From Methylotenera sp965234545 (GTDB lineage: Bacteria > Pseudomonadota > Gammaproteobacteria > Burkholderiales > Methylophilaceae): a stretch of 64,000 bases of DNA. Below the pieces are notes generated by a model, which worked only from the letters and a program-made list of their open reading frames with translations, did no database searches and was not told the DNA's origin. The translations under genes were made by a program, and so were the position numbers. The stretch spans positions 372,001-436,000 of the forward strand of contig OZ248348.1 in NCBI GenBank assembly GCA_965234545.1, read 5' to 3'. The stretch's first letter is position 1; each line of letters opens with the position of its first letter. Below are positions 8,257-18,378 of the stretch, one piece after another.

Positions 8257-8856
8257 ATGGCTGCCTTAGCGCTGCTTTATTCCTACCGACGCTGCCCTTA
8301 TGCCATGCGTGCGCGCATGGCTTTAAGTTATGCTGGCATTGCCTACCAAGTGCAGGACATTTCCCTCAAAGATAAACCGCCGGGCTTGTTGGCCGTTTCG
8401 CCTAAAGGCACGGTGCCGGTGCTGGTCTTGCCTGATGGTAGGGTGTTGGATCAAAGCTTGGACATCATGCATTGGGCTTTGCAGCATCATGATCCAGCCC
8501 GGTGGCTAGGCATTGATCGCGATAAAAGTCAGGCGCTAATCAGCGAAAACGACGGGGCGTTTAAGCAGGCTTTGGATAAGTACAAATACGCCAGCCGCTT
8601 TCCTGAGCAATCGGCAGCAAGCTATCGCAGCCAAGCCGAAGTCTTTTTACAAAAATTAGAACAAGCGCTGCAAGATCAGCCTTTTTTAAGTGGTGCGCAC
8701 TTGAGTCTGACCGACGTGGCCATTTTCCCGTTTATTAGGCAGTTTGCCGCAGTGGACGCCTATTGGTTTGCCCAAGCAGCGTATCCAAAACTGCAAGCAT
8801 GGTTGCAAGCTAGGCTTGAATCAAGCTTGTTTCTAGGGGTGATGTCTAAGGCTTAA
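8257..8856 (+). CDS. Glutathione S-transferase family protein
   Basis: A 199-residue GST-like protein. The N-terminal thioredoxin-fold domain contains YSYRRCPYAMRARMAL with a CPYA motif of the glutaredoxin-2/omega-like type, and PKGTVPVLVLPDG with the cis-proline and the DQS glutathione-binding turn; the rest is the all-helical GST domain. Substrate unknown. It probably shares the pyrD transcript. Its stop overlaps the convergent clpA stop by four bases (TTAA), so the two genes meet tail to tail without a spacer. Confidence 0.87.
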   Translation: MAALALLYSYRRCPYAMRARMALSYAGIAYQVQDISLKDKPPGLLAVSPKGTVPVLVLPDGRVLDQSLDIMHWALQHHDPARWLGIDRDKSQALISENDGAFKQALDKYKYASRFPEQSAASYRSQAEVFLQKLEQALQDQPFLSGAHLSLTDVAIFPFIRQFAAVDAYWFAQAAYPKLQAWLQARLESSLFLGVMSKA

Positions 8857-11129
8857 GTGGCAGTGGCCATGGAGGCCGGCGCGCCTGCTTGGTCGTGGCT
8901 AAACACTAGGCGCACTTGCTCTTGCTCGTCTATGTCAACGTGCACCGCGCCACCGTTAGCCAATTGGCCAAACAGCAATTCATCGGCCAAGGCCTTGCGT
9001 ATGGTGTCTTGGATTAATCGGGCCATAGGCCTTGCGCCCATTAAGGGGTCAAAGCCTTTTTTACCTAGGTAGGCTTTTAGCGCATCGCTGAACGTGGCCT
9101 CGACTTTTTTGTCGTGCAGTTGGTCTTCCAGTTGAATCAAGAATTTATCCACCACCCGAATAATGATGTCTTGCGACAAGGGCGCAAAGGATACCGTGGC
9201 ATCCAAGCGATTGCGGAATTCAGGCGAGAATAAACGCTTGATGTCGGCCTGCTCATCGCCCGCTTGCTTGGCGCTGGTGAAGCCCATATTGGTTTTGGAT
9301 AGGTTCTCGGCACCGGCGTTGGTGGTCATGATGATGGTGGCATTTCTGAAGTCGGCCTTGCGGCCGTTGTTGTCGGTCAAGGTGCCGTGGTCCATCACCT
9401 GCAACAGTACATTAAAAATATCCGGATGGGCTTTTTCGATTTCGTCCAGCAATATCACGCAGTAGGGGTGTTTGTTGACCGCTTCAGTCATCAAGCCGCC
9501 TTGTTCAAAGCCTACGTAACCAGGAGGCGCGCCTATGAGGCGTGAAACGGCGTGGCGCTCCATGTATTCACTCATGTCAAAGCGTATCAATTCTATGCCC
9601 ATGATGTAGGCCAATTGCTTGGCCACTTCGGTTTTGCCTACTCCGGTGGGGCCGCTGAACAAGAAGTTGCCTATGGGTTTATTGGTTTGACCTAAGCCGC
9701 TGCGCGCCATTTTGACCGCTGAACTTAATACCTCTATGGCTTTATCTTGACCAAACACCACGGCTTTCAAATCGCGTTCTAAGGTCTTGAGCGCGCTGCG
9801 GTCATCGCTGGAAATGTTCTTGGGCGGAATGCGCGCAATTTTGGCGATGATGTCCTCTATCTCTTTGTTGCCTATGACTTTCTTTTGTTTGGATTTTGGC
9901 AACACGCGCTGTGCCGCACCGGCCTCATCGATTACGTCTATGGCTTTGTCCGGCAGATGGCGATCGTTAATGTATTTGGCCGACAATTCCGCAGCCGTGG
10001 TCAAGGCGCTGCTGGCGTACTTAACTTTATGGTGCGCCTCAAAACGGGATTTAAGGCCTTTTAAAATTTCTATGGTTTCAGCCACGCTGGGTTCGGCCAC
10101 GTCAATTTTTTGGAAGCGGCGGGTGAGCGCGTGGTCTTTCTCAAACACGCCGCGGTACTCTTGGTAAGTGGTGGCGCCTATGCATTTTAAACTACCATTG
10201 GATAAGGCCGGTTTCAATAAATTGCTGGCATCCATGCTGCCGCCACTGGCTGCGCCGGCGCCTATTAGGGTGTGAATTTCATCGATGAATAAAATCGCAT
10301 CTGGGTTTTCGGCCAGTTGTTTCATCACCGCTTTTAGGCGTTGCTCAAAGTCCCCGCGGTATTTGGTGCCAGCTAATAAGGCACCCATGTCTAGGGAGTA
10401 GACGGTAGCATTGGCTAACACGTCAGGAATGTCTTTTTCCACGATGCGGCGCGCCAAGCCTTCGGCGATGGCGGTTTTACCGACACCGGCCTCGCCTACC
10501 AATAAGGGATTGTTTTTGCGGCGACGGCACAGGGTTTGCACCACTCTTTCCAATTCCGGACCACGGCCTATCAGCGGGTCAATTTTACCGGCTGCTACTT
10601 GTGCATTCAGGTTTAGCGCGTAGTTATCTAAGGCGCCATTGGGCGTGGCTTCGGATTCGGTTTCTTGCTCCGTGCCTTCGGTTTTAGCCGTCTCGGCTAC
10701 TTTTGATACGCCGTGCGAAATGAAATTGACCACGTCTAAACGGGTTACGCCTTGTTGCTGCAAGAAAAACACCGCATGCGATTCTTTTTCCCCAAAGATC
10801 GCTACCAGCACATTGGCGCCGGTCACTTCTTTTTTGCCTGACGATTGCACGTGCAGCATGGCCCGTTGTATAACACGTTGAAAGCCCAAGGTGGGTTGGG
10901 TGTCGACTTCTTCTTCGCCATTCACCGTGGGCGTGTGCTCTTCTATGTATTGATTAAGTTCGCCGCGCAGAATTTCCAATTTGGCTCCGCAGGCACGCAT
11001 CACATCGGCTGCGGTCGGGTTGTCTATCATAGCCAATAGCAAGTGCTCGACGGTAATCAGCTCATGACGCTTTTGCCTAGCGTCCATAAACGCCATGTGT
11101 AGGCTAACTTCTAATTCTTGAGCAATCAT
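8853..11129 (-). CDS. clpA: ATP-dependent Clp protease ATP-binding subunit ClpA
   Basis: ClpA is the AAA+ unfoldase that feeds substrates to ClpP. The 758-residue protein has the N domain (residues 1-145) that binds ClpS and two AAA+ modules: the first with Walker A GEAGVGKT and Walker B ILFIDEIHTL, the second with GPTGVGKT and VILLDEIEKAHP, plus sensor and arginine-finger regions. The MIAQELEVSLHMAF start and lack of the ClpB middle coiled coil identify it as ClpA. clpS lies 41 bases upstream on the same strand, the standard arrangement. clpP is not in the window. Confidence 0.98.
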   Translation of the reverse strand: MIAQELEVSLHMAFMDARQKRHELITVEHLLLAMIDNPTAADVMRACGAKLEILRGELNQYIEEHTPTVNGEEEVDTQPTLGFQRVIQRAMLHVQSSGKKEVTGANVLVAIFGEKESHAVFFLQQQGVTRLDVVNFISHGVSKVAETAKTEGTEQETESEATPNGALDNYALNLNAQVAAGKIDPLIGRGPELERVVQTLCRRRKNNPLLVGEAGVGKTAIAEGLARRIVEKDIPDVLANATVYSLDMGALLAGTKYRGDFEQRLKAVMKQLAENPDAILFIDEIHTLIGAGAASGGSMDASNLLKPALSNGSLKCIGATTYQEYRGVFEKDHALTRRFQKIDVAEPSVAETIEILKGLKSRFEAHHKVKYASSALTTAAELSAKYINDRHLPDKAIDVIDEAGAAQRVLPKSKQKKVIGNKEIEDIIAKIARIPPKNISSDDRSALKTLERDLKAVVFGQDKAIEVLSSAVKMARSGLGQTNKPIGNFLFSGPTGVGKTEVAKQLAYIMGIELIRFDMSEYMERHAVSRLIGAPPGYVGFEQGGLMTEAVNKHPYCVILLDEIEKAHPDIFNVLLQVMDHGTLTDNNGRKADFRNATIIMTTNAGAENLSKTNMGFTSAKQAGDEQADIKRLFSPEFRNRLDATVSFAPLSQDIIIRVVDKFLIQLEDQLHDKKVEATFSDALKAYLGKKGFDPLMGARPMARLIQDTIRKALADELLFGQLANGGAVHVDIDEQEQVRLVFSHDQAGAPASMATAT

Positions 11130-11170
11130 CGGGTGTCCTTGCTTTATTTAATAAAAATACAAATTGGGGT

Positions 11171-11476
11171 TTAGACCGGTTCAATAATGCATTGCAATGG
11201 GTGTTGCGCCTGTTTTGCCGCCTGCTGCACCTGATGCATTTTTGTTTCGGCGATGTCTTGTGGGTATAAACCACAAACGCCTACGCCTTCCGTGTGCACT
11301 TGGAGCATAATTTTTGTCGCTTGTTCACGGCTTTTGTTAAAAAACTGCGTGATGCAATCCACAACGAATTCCATGGGTGTGTAATCGTCATTTAAAAGCA
11401 GCACCTTATACAGGGGAGGCAGTTTGGTTTTGGCCGGCTTGGTTTTAATCGCCGTGTTATTTGCGTGTTGCGTCAT
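11171..11476 (-). CDS. clpS: ATP-dependent Clp protease adaptor ClpS
   Basis: ClpS delivers N-degron proteins to ClpAP by binding the ClpA N domain. The 101-residue protein has a flexible lysine-rich N-terminal tail, then the conserved core YKVLLLNDDYTPMEFVV and the helix around the EGVGVCGLYPQDIAETK motif. Length and motif match the family. Together with clpA it forms a two-gene minus-strand unit. Confidence 0.97.
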   Translation of the reverse strand: MTQHANNTAIKTKPAKTKLPPLYKVLLLNDDYTPMEFVVDCITQFFNKSREQATKIMLQVHTEGVGVCGLYPQDIAETKMHQVQQAAKQAQHPLQCIIEPV

Positions 11477-11562
11477 AGGCTTTTATTTTGGGCTAAGCGC
11501 TGAAAAATTCAAGTTAAATTTAAGCGCTGGGCACTTAAATTTTTCCTGTCGTAGGGGCGGGA

Positions 11563-12834
11563 TTAAGGGAAAATTTTAACGCTTTTAACGATGCGATCTT
11601 GCGTTTGCACGATCTCTAAGACGTGGTTGCCCACCTTGAAGCTGGTATTGGATTCGGGGATGTCTTCAAAATGCTCAAGAATCAAACCATTGAGCGTGCG
11701 CGGTCCGTCCAAGGGGAAGTGCAGTTGCAGCTTTTTGTTCAGCTCACGCAAGCTGCTGCTGCCATCGACCAGCCAGCTGCCATCCGCCTCTTGCTTGAAC
11801 CCGCCTAATCGGGAGGGCGATTGCGTGGTGAAGTCGCCTATCATTTCTTCCAATATGTCTTCCAAGGTGATCAAGCCTTTGAACTCGCCGTATTCGTCCA
11901 CCACCAGTGCCACGCGTTGTTTGTTTTCTTGAAACTGCTGAATTTGCGTGTACAGCGGCGTGCCAGAGGGAATGAAGTAGGGGTCGCTGATGGCTTCCAT
12001 CAATGCCGCTTTATCCAGCATCTCGTCATCGCTGTGCGCGCGAAGCTGCGACATGATTTTGCGCAGGTGCAAGATGCCTATCATTTCCTCTTGCTCGCCT
12101 TGGTGCACGGGTAGGCGAGTGTGTTGGCTGTTGGCGATTTTTTCCAAAATTGCTTCCATGGGTTCGTCCAAGTCTATTGCCTCAACCAAGGTGTGGGCCG
12201 TCATCACGTCGTCGACCGTGATGGTTTCTAACTCAAACAAATTTAACAAGATGGATTGGTGTTTCTTGGGCATAAAGTGCCCAGCGTCGGTGACGATGCT
12301 GCGCAATTCATCCATGGTTAAGGACTGCGTGCTTTCTTCGAAATTGACGCGGATTTTTAATAGGCGCAGTAAAGCCCCAACAAACAAGTTGATGAACCAC
12401 ACCACCGGGTACAAGACTTTTAGTAGCGGGTAGAGCAAGTAGCTGCAGAATATGCCTAATTTTTCTGGGTAGGCGGCGGCGATGACTTTAGGCGAAATTT
12501 CACTGAAGACTAAAATAGCAAAGGTCACGGCCAAGGTGCCGGCCATTAGCACCCATTCGCCTTCACCAAACAGTTCAACAATGATGACCGTGACCAAAGT
12601 GGCGGAAGCGGCATTGGCAAAGTTGTTGCATAGCAAAATAACGCCCAGCAGTTTGTCGGTTTTAGCCAGCAATTTGCTGGCCAGGCGTGCGCCTCGGTGG
12701 CCTTGTTTAACCAGATGCCGTAAGCGGTATCGATTGAGCGACATCAAGCTGGTTTCGGCTATAGAGAAAAAGCCGGAAATAACCAGCAGCAGGATTAAGA
12801 TGCCTAACTGCCAAGAAATGGGGATGTTGTCCAA
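11563..12834 (-). CDS. CNNM/CBS-domain transporter of the CorB/HlyC/CorC family
   Basis: A 423-residue inner-membrane protein with three parts: an N-terminal DUF21/CNNM domain with about four helices (residues 1-190, including FFSIAETSLMSLNRYRLR), a pair of CBS domains (about residues 200-330, with VDDVMTAH and RVALVVDEYGEFKGLITLEDILEEMIG) and a C-terminal CorC_HlyC FAD-like domain. This is the CorB/YfjD type, proposed to affect Mg2+ or Co2+ efflux and resistance; actual substrate is inferred. It stands between clpS and secF, with about 106 bases to secF holding nothing recognised. Confidence 0.88.
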   Translation of the reverse strand: MDNIPISWQLGILILLLVISGFFSIAETSLMSLNRYRLRHLVKQGHRGARLASKLLAKTDKLLGVILLCNNFANAASATLVTVIIVELFGEGEWVLMAGTLAVTFAILVFSEISPKVIAAAYPEKLGIFCSYLLYPLLKVLYPVVWFINLFVGALLRLLKIRVNFEESTQSLTMDELRSIVTDAGHFMPKKHQSILLNLFELETITVDDVMTAHTLVEAIDLDEPMEAILEKIANSQHTRLPVHQGEQEEMIGILHLRKIMSQLRAHSDDEMLDKAALMEAISDPYFIPSGTPLYTQIQQFQENKQRVALVVDEYGEFKGLITLEDILEEMIGDFTTQSPSRLGGFKQEADGSWLVDGSSSLRELNKKLQLHFPLDGPRTLNGLILEHFEDIPESNTSFKVGNHVLEIVQTQDRIVKSVKIFP

Positions 12835-12940
12835 TGCGTCTTAGTCGGTGATGAAGTTATGGTGAGTGTATACGGGGAAGCTGCGAATAATCAAGTGCGA
12901 CTGGAAGAGCGCACTTGATAGTCTCGCGCTGAAACTGACT

Positions 12941-13918
12941 TTAGGCAAAATCGGACGGGTGAGGCTCAGCCACGTCGGTTTTTTTGCCGGCTTTGCTGGC
13001 GTCTTCTTTTTTCTCTACATCGCCGATTAAGTTGGCGCGACTCACGCCCAACCACATGGCAATGGGGCAAGCCACCAGCACGGATGAATAGATACCGAAT
13101 AAAATACCGATGGTGAGGGCAAGAGCAAAGTTGTGCAGCACTTCACCGCCAAACAGCAACATGGAGCCGACCATGGTTTGCGTCATGGTGTGGGTAATGA
13201 TGGTGCGTGACATGGTGCGGGTAATGGCGTTGTCTATGACTTGTACCACGCTGGCTTTACGCATTTTGCGGAAGTTTTCCCGCACGCGGTCAAACACCAC
13301 CACGGATTCGTTCACCGAGTAACCTAACACGGCCAAAATAGCGGCCAGCACGGTCAGGTTGAACTCCCATTGAAAGAAGGCAAAAAAGCCTAAGATGATC
13401 ACCACGTCGTGCATGTTGGCGATGATCGCGGCCACGGCAAAACGCCATTCAAATCGTAACCACAAGTACAAGACTATGCCTAAGCTGACAAAGAATAGCG
13501 CTAAGCCGCCATTTTCATACAGCTCGTCGCCCACTTGCGCGCCCACTGATTCGACACGGCGCACTTCTGCTTTCGGGTCGGCAGTCACCAGAGCGGTTTT
13601 AACTTGTTCGGATAATTGCGATACCGATACGCCGGTTTTAACCGGTAAGCGAATTAACACATCGTGACTGGAGCCAAAGTTTTGCACGGTGGCTTCTTTG
13701 AGGCCTATGCTGTCAACCGCTTTGCGCACGCTTTCTAGGTTGGCGGCTTGCGGGTAGTTCACTTCCATGATGGTGCCGCCGGTGAAGTCCACGCCAAAAT
13801 TTAAACCGCGTGTGGCTAAAAACACCACGGCTAGCACGAACGTAATCAATGAGATGGCCGTCGTTAAACGGCCGTAGCTCATGAAGGGAATGTCGTTCTT
13901 GATTCTAAATAATTCCAT
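12941..13918 (-). CDS. secF: Protein translocase subunit SecF
   Basis: SecF works with SecD as the proton-driven RND-type motor that completes Sec protein export. The 325-residue protein has six membrane helices, the GLNFGVDFTGG periplasmic entry motif, and the VLGYSVNESVVVFDRVREN segment in the fourth helix region. An Asp/Glu/Lys-rich cytoplasmic tail ends the protein. It follows secD after 33 bases in the tgt-yajC-secD-secF operon. Confidence 0.97.
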   Translation of the reverse strand: MELFRIKNDIPFMSYGRLTTAISLITFVLAVVFLATRGLNFGVDFTGGTIMEVNYPQAANLESVRKAVDSIGLKEATVQNFGSSHDVLIRLPVKTGVSVSQLSEQVKTALVTADPKAEVRRVESVGAQVGDELYENGGLALFFVSLGIVLYLWLRFEWRFAVAAIIANMHDVVIILGFFAFFQWEFNLTVLAAILAVLGYSVNESVVVFDRVRENFRKMRKASVVQVIDNAITRTMSRTIITHTMTQTMVGSMLLFGGEVLHNFALALTIGILFGIYSSVLVACPIAMWLGVSRANLIGDVEKKEDASKAGKKTDVAEPHPSDFA

Positions 13919-13951
13919 AATTTTTTACTCTAAAAAATTGAAGCTAAGGCC

Positions 13952-15796
13952 TTAAGCTCGGAAAATTTGGCCGATGGATAATTGGCTTAATTTGCGGCGG
14001 TAACCGTACATGAAGTTAACCATGGCACGAGACACCAATACCGCACTAAACATCGAGGTTAAGATGCCCAACACGTGCACCACGGCAAAGCCTTTAATCG
14101 GGCCGGTACCAAACATGAATAAAGCCAAACCGGCAATCAAGGTGGTCACGTTGGAGTCCAAGATGGTGTCCCAGGCGCGGTCGTAACCAGCGTGTATGCT
14201 CGCTTGCGGCGTGTTGCCGTTGCGCAATTCTTCACGTACCCGTTCGTTAATCAGCACGTTGGCGTCAATCGCCATACCCAATGCCAAGGCAATCGCTGCC
14301 AAGCCAGGTAAGGTGAGCGTGGCTTGCAACATGGATAGTATGGCCACCAATAGCAATAAGTTAATCGCCAGCGCGCCGACTGATACGGCACCAAAGGCCA
14401 TGTAGTAGACCATCATCATGACGGCAATCGCCGCAAAGCCCCATAGGGTAGAGTGGATGCCGCGGTTGATGTTGTCTTGACCCATGCTAGGCCCAACCGT
14501 GCGCTCTTCTATGATGTCCATGGGCGCGGCTAAAGCACCAGCGCGAAGCAGCAATGAAATGTCGGTGGCTTCTTGGGTATTGGCCATGCCGGAAATTTGC
14601 ACGCGACCGCCGCCGATTTCTTCATTGATGGTGGGCGCCGTGATGACCTCGGTGCTGCCTTTTTCTATCAACAAGATGGCCAAGCGTTTGCCCACGTTTT
14701 CCCGCGTCACTTGCTGGAAGATTCTGGCGCCACGGGCATCCAAGGTTACGTTTACGGTGTTTCTGCCGGATTGGCTGTCCACGCCTGGGCCGGCATCGGT
14801 AATGTAGTCACCGGTTAATGCCACGCTCTTTTTAACCAAGACCGGTTGACCGTCGCGGTCTTTAAACACGTCGTCGCCAAGCGGGGCTTGGCCGTTGGCG
14901 GCTTTTTCTAAGGTGGCTGCGTCGGTTTTCTCTTCGTCCACTAGGCGTATTTCCAAGGTGGCGGTGCGGCCCAATATGTCTTTGGCTTTCGCTGTATCTT
15001 GCACACCAGGCAATTGCACGACCACGCGGTCTGCACCTTGTTGTTGAATGATGGGCTCGGCAACGCCTAACTCGTTAATTCGATTGTGCAGGGTTTGTAT
15101 GTTTTGTTTGATGGCGAAATCTTGGATGCGTTTTTGCTCAACCAAATTAAGCGAGGCTTTTAACACGCGCTCGTTGCCGTTAGAGGATTCCGTCAAGGTC
15201 AGGTTGGGGTACTCTTTGGCTATGACGGCTTTGGCTTTAATCAGCTCGGCTTCGTCGTTGAAGTTGATTTGCACCGTTTCGCCCTCACGGGTCACGCCCA
15301 CGTAAGAGATGCGTTCTTTACGTAATGCAATGCGGAAATCGCCGACAAAGCGCTCGGCAGCTTTGCTTAAAGCCGCTTTCATGTCTACTTGCAATAAGAA
15401 GTGCACGCCACCGCGCAAGTCCAAACCCAAGTACATTGGTTTGGCGCCGACGCTGCGTAGCCAATCCGGTGAACGCGAAAGCAGATTAAGGGCCACGGTG
15501 TAATCGCTGCCTAATCTAGCCTGCAACACGTCTTTAGCGCGGATTTGGGTGTCGGTATTGGCGAAGCGAGCCTTAACCCCACGCGCATCCAAGTAAACGC
15601 CATCGTAGGCGATGTTTTCTTGCTTAAACACGCTTTCCACTTGACCGAGCAGCGCCGAATTTAACTTGGTGGTGCTTTTGGCCGGGGTGATTTGTACCGC
15701 AGGCGATTCACCAAAAAAATTGGGAATGGTATAAATCAAGCCTATCAATATAACGATGGCAACGAAAACATTTTTCCACAGTGGATAGCGGTTCAT
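13952..15796 (-). CDS. secD: Protein translocase subunit SecD
   Basis: SecD is the large partner of SecF in the Sec translocase. The 614-residue protein has one N-terminal helix, a large periplasmic P1 domain with the LGLDLRGGVHFLLQVD signature (about residues 122-138), the P4 domain region, and five C-terminal helices with ALGMAIDANVLINERVREE. Length is standard. Gene order downstream of yajC and upstream of secF is the common bacterial operon. Confidence 0.97.
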   Translation of the reverse strand: MNRYPLWKNVFVAIVILIGLIYTIPNFFGESPAVQITPAKSTTKLNSALLGQVESVFKQENIAYDGVYLDARGVKARFANTDTQIRAKDVLQARLGSDYTVALNLLSRSPDWLRSVGAKPMYLGLDLRGGVHFLLQVDMKAALSKAAERFVGDFRIALRKERISYVGVTREGETVQINFNDEAELIKAKAVIAKEYPNLTLTESSNGNERVLKASLNLVEQKRIQDFAIKQNIQTLHNRINELGVAEPIIQQQGADRVVVQLPGVQDTAKAKDILGRTATLEIRLVDEEKTDAATLEKAANGQAPLGDDVFKDRDGQPVLVKKSVALTGDYITDAGPGVDSQSGRNTVNVTLDARGARIFQQVTRENVGKRLAILLIEKGSTEVITAPTINEEIGGGRVQISGMANTQEATDISLLLRAGALAAPMDIIEERTVGPSMGQDNINRGIHSTLWGFAAIAVMMMVYYMAFGAVSVGALAINLLLLVAILSMLQATLTLPGLAAIALALGMAIDANVLINERVREELRNGNTPQASIHAGYDRAWDTILDSNVTTLIAGLALFMFGTGPIKGFAVVHVLGILTSMFSAVLVSRAMVNFMYGYRRKLSQLSIGQIFRA

Positions 15797-15840
15797 AGTC
15801 TGGCTCTAGTCAGTAAGGGGTTGGGGTCTAGCAGCTTAAT

Positions 15841-16164
15841 TTACAGGCTCTTGATGGTGCCTTTAGGTAGGGCGCTTTGCACGGCTTGTTTCTGTACGGT
15901 AATTTCCGTGTTAGGAGCAATCTCAACGCTGACAAAGGCTTCGCTCACTTTGCTGATTTTGCCAACGATGCCACCGCTGGTGATGACTTCGTCGCCTTTT
16001 TGTAGGGCGGCGATCATGGCGCGTTGTTCTTTAGCGGCCTTCATTTGCGGGCGGATAATCATGAAGAAAAATAAAACAAAAATGACGATAAGTGGCAAAA
16101 AGCTCATTAATTCGTTGCTGCCAGTAGCGCCTGCTGCGTATGCATTGGAAATAAACACGTTCAT
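15841..16164 (-). CDS. yajC: Sec translocon accessory protein YajC
   Basis: YajC is a small inner-membrane protein associated with SecDF-YidC. The 107-residue product has one membrane helix (about residues 18-38, FLPLIVIFVLFFFMIIRPQ) with the typical RPQMKAAKE boundary, then a soluble domain with GDEVITSGGIVGKI. It sits between tgt and secD as in most proteobacteria. Confidence 0.96.
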   Translation of the reverse strand: MNVFISNAYAAGATGSNELMSFLPLIVIFVLFFFMIIRPQMKAAKEQRAMIAALQKGDEVITSGGIVGKISKVSEAFVSVEIAPNTEITVQKQAVQSALPKGTIKSL

Positions 16165-16247
16165 TACCTCATTGATAAATTGCTAGGGTTAGTAAAAATA
16201 AGCTGCCGATTTTAACACAGACTGCCGCTAATTGCCTGCATGACGTC

Positions 16248-17351
16248 TTAGGAAAGGCTCGCGCGTTTGGCGGCAAAGTCACGCTTAAACGCCTCGAATT
16301 CGCCGGCGGCGATGGCATCGCGCATGCCGGCCATCAAGACTTGGTAGTAGTGCAAATTGTGTATGGTGTTTAAGCGTGAGCCTAAAATTTCCCCCACCTT
16401 GTGCAAGTGGTGCAAATAAGCCCGGCTAAAATTTTGGCAGGTGTAGCAGGCGCAATCGGCATCCAAGGGCTGGGTATCGCTTTTGTAGCCGGCATTTTTA
16501 ATTTTAATGTCGCCGTATTGGGTGAACAGCCAACCGTTGCGGGCATTACGAGTAGGCATAACGCAGTCAAACATGTCTATGCCTTGGCTGACTGCCGCCA
16601 CCAAGTCTTCTGGTGTGCCTACGCCCATCAAGTAGCGTGGTTTGTTGGCCGGCATTTTTGGCGCGGTGTGCGCCAAGATACGCAACATGTCGTCTTTGGG
16701 CTCGCCCACCGATAAGCCGCCTATGGCATAACCGTCAAAGTCGATGTCCATTAAGCCAGCCAAGGACACGTCACGCAAGTCCTCGTGCATGCCGCCTTGT
16801 ATGATGCCAAACAGCGCATTGCTGTTGCCTTGGTGGGCCGCCTTACTGCGCTTAGCCCAACGCAATGACAGCTGCATGGATTCATCGGCTTGCTTGACGG
16901 TGGCGGGGTAGGGCGTGCATTCATCAAAAATCATGACGATATCGGCATTCAATACTTTTTGTATGCGCATGGATTCTTCTGGCGTTAAAAAGCAGCTGTC
17001 ACCGTTGATGGGCGAGCGAAACTTCACCCCTTCTTCACTGATCTTGCGTAAAGCGCCCAAGCTCCACACTTGAAAGCCGCCGGAATCGGTCAGAATAGGG
17101 CCGTCCCAGCCCATGAATTGGTGTAAGCCACCGTGCGCCGCGATAACATCTAGCCCTGGGCGAAGCCACAAGTGAAAGGTGTTGCCCAACACTATGTGCG
17201 CGTCTATTTCTTTTAGCTCTAATGGCGACATGGCTTTGACCGTGCCGTAAGTGCCAACTGGCATGAAAGCCGGCGTTTGCACTTCGCCGTGGGCTAAGCT
17301 GACGGTGCCTCGCCTCGCCAGGCCGTCTTGTTTGTGTAGGGTAAATTGCAT
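16248..17351 (-). CDS. tgt: tRNA-guanine transglycosylase (queuine/preQ1)
   Basis: Tgt exchanges guanine-34 of GUN-anticodon tRNAs for preQ1 in queuosine synthesis. The 367-residue TIM-barrel enzyme shows DSGGFQVWSLG with the catalytic aspartate (about residue 91), GGLSVGEPK, FDCVMPTRNARNG with the nucleophilic aspartate, and the zinc site CACYTC with the following histidine region. It begins the minus-strand tgt-yajC-secD-secF unit; queA, often upstream, is not here, because pssA is divergent instead. Confidence 0.97.
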   Translation of the reverse strand: MQFTLHKQDGLARRGTVSLAHGEVQTPAFMPVGTYGTVKAMSPLELKEIDAHIVLGNTFHLWLRPGLDVIAAHGGLHQFMGWDGPILTDSGGFQVWSLGALRKISEEGVKFRSPINGDSCFLTPEESMRIQKVLNADIVMIFDECTPYPATVKQADESMQLSLRWAKRSKAAHQGNSNALFGIIQGGMHEDLRDVSLAGLMDIDFDGYAIGGLSVGEPKDDMLRILAHTAPKMPANKPRYLMGVGTPEDLVAAVSQGIDMFDCVMPTRNARNGWLFTQYGDIKIKNAGYKSDTQPLDADCACYTCQNFSRAYLHHLHKVGEILGSRLNTIHNLHYYQVLMAGMRDAIAAGEFEAFKRDFAAKRASLS

Positions 17352-17543
17352 GGTGTCAGTGTGCTGCGATTAAATAGCTAATATAGGTTTAGATTCAGGG
17401 CGGGATAGTATCACAAGGCGACCCCTAACTCATGGTTTGCATGCACTCAAGCGACGTTGCACAAGCATAAAAATCAGCAACCTGTTTTATCAAGTCAGGG
17501 TTTGCTATACTTGAATTCTATTTTAACCACAGGGTCACCCTGC

Positions 17544-18341
17544 ATGACGGATGTTAACGAGTCAATTAAACCAGTAGAAAAGCCTAAGCGACGCGCTGTC
17601 GGTGGGCAAAGCTTGGGTGCGCGCGGCATTTATTTGTTACCGAATTTATTCACCTCTGCAGCCCTATTTGCCGGCTTTTTTGCCATTGTGCAAGCAATGA
17701 ATGGCCATTTCGAACAAGCCGCCATGGCCATTTTTATTGCCATGGTGTTGGACGGATTGGATGGCCGCGTGGCCCGCATGACCAACACGCAAAGTGCCTT
17801 TGGCGCCGAGTACGACAGCTTGTCCGACATGGTGTCGTTTGGCGTGGCGCCGGCACTCATCCTTTATGTCTGGGCCTTGAAACCATTGGGTAAATTAGGC
17901 TGGTTGGCGGCTTTCTTGTATTGCGCCTGTGCCGCCTTGCGCTTGGCCAGATTTAACACCAAATTGGACGACGATTACCAAGATAAACGCTATTTCCAAG
18001 GCTTGCCCAGCCCTGGTGCCGCTGCATTGTTGGCGGGCTTTGTTTGGGTTTCGTATGAATACGGGGTGAGTGGCCGTGACGTGTTCTTTGGCATCTTGCA
18101 ATGGAAATGGATGGCATGGGGTTTAACGGTTTTTGCTGGTGCGTCCATGGTCACCGATTTGCGCTATTACAGCGGTAAAGACATCAACCTTAAACGCAGC
18201 GTGCCGTTTTTTGTCATTTTGGCCATCATGCTGTTGATGGTCTTGGTGTCCTACAGCCCGCCGGAAGTGTTGTTTTTTCTGATGGCGGCCTACGCGCTGT
18301 CCGGCTACCTGCTTTGGCTACGCGATAAGCTAAAAAAATAG
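17544..18341 (+). CDS. pssA: CDP-diacylglycerol-serine O-phosphatidyltransferase
   Basis: PssA makes phosphatidylserine, the precursor of phosphatidylethanolamine, at the inner membrane. I start at the ATG at 17544 (preceded by AGGG nine bases upstream), not at the upstream in-frame TTG at 17457. The 265-residue protein has about eight hydrophobic helices and the CDP-alcohol phosphotransferase signature DG-x2-DGRVAR-x8-G-x3-D-x3-D (LDGLDGRVARM to YDSLSDM). The upstream 190 bases contain a TATACT box near 17507 but no gene. In many bacteria pssA sits near ilvC/leuA, as here with leuA next. Confidence 0.93.
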   Translation: MTDVNESIKPVEKPKRRAVGGQSLGARGIYLLPNLFTSAALFAGFFAIVQAMNGHFEQAAMAIFIAMVLDGLDGRVARMTNTQSAFGAEYDSLSDMVSFGVAPALILYVWALKPLGKLGWLAAFLYCACAALRLARFNTKLDDDYQDKRYFQGLPSPGAAALLAGFVWVSYEYGVSGRDVFFGILQWKWMAWGLTVFAGASMVTDLRYYSGKDINLKRSVPFFVILAIMLLMVLVSYSPPEVLFFLMAAYALSGYLLWLRDKLKK

Positions 18342-18378
18342 GCCTATGCATTCATCGCTGAGGCGGCCATTTTTTTGC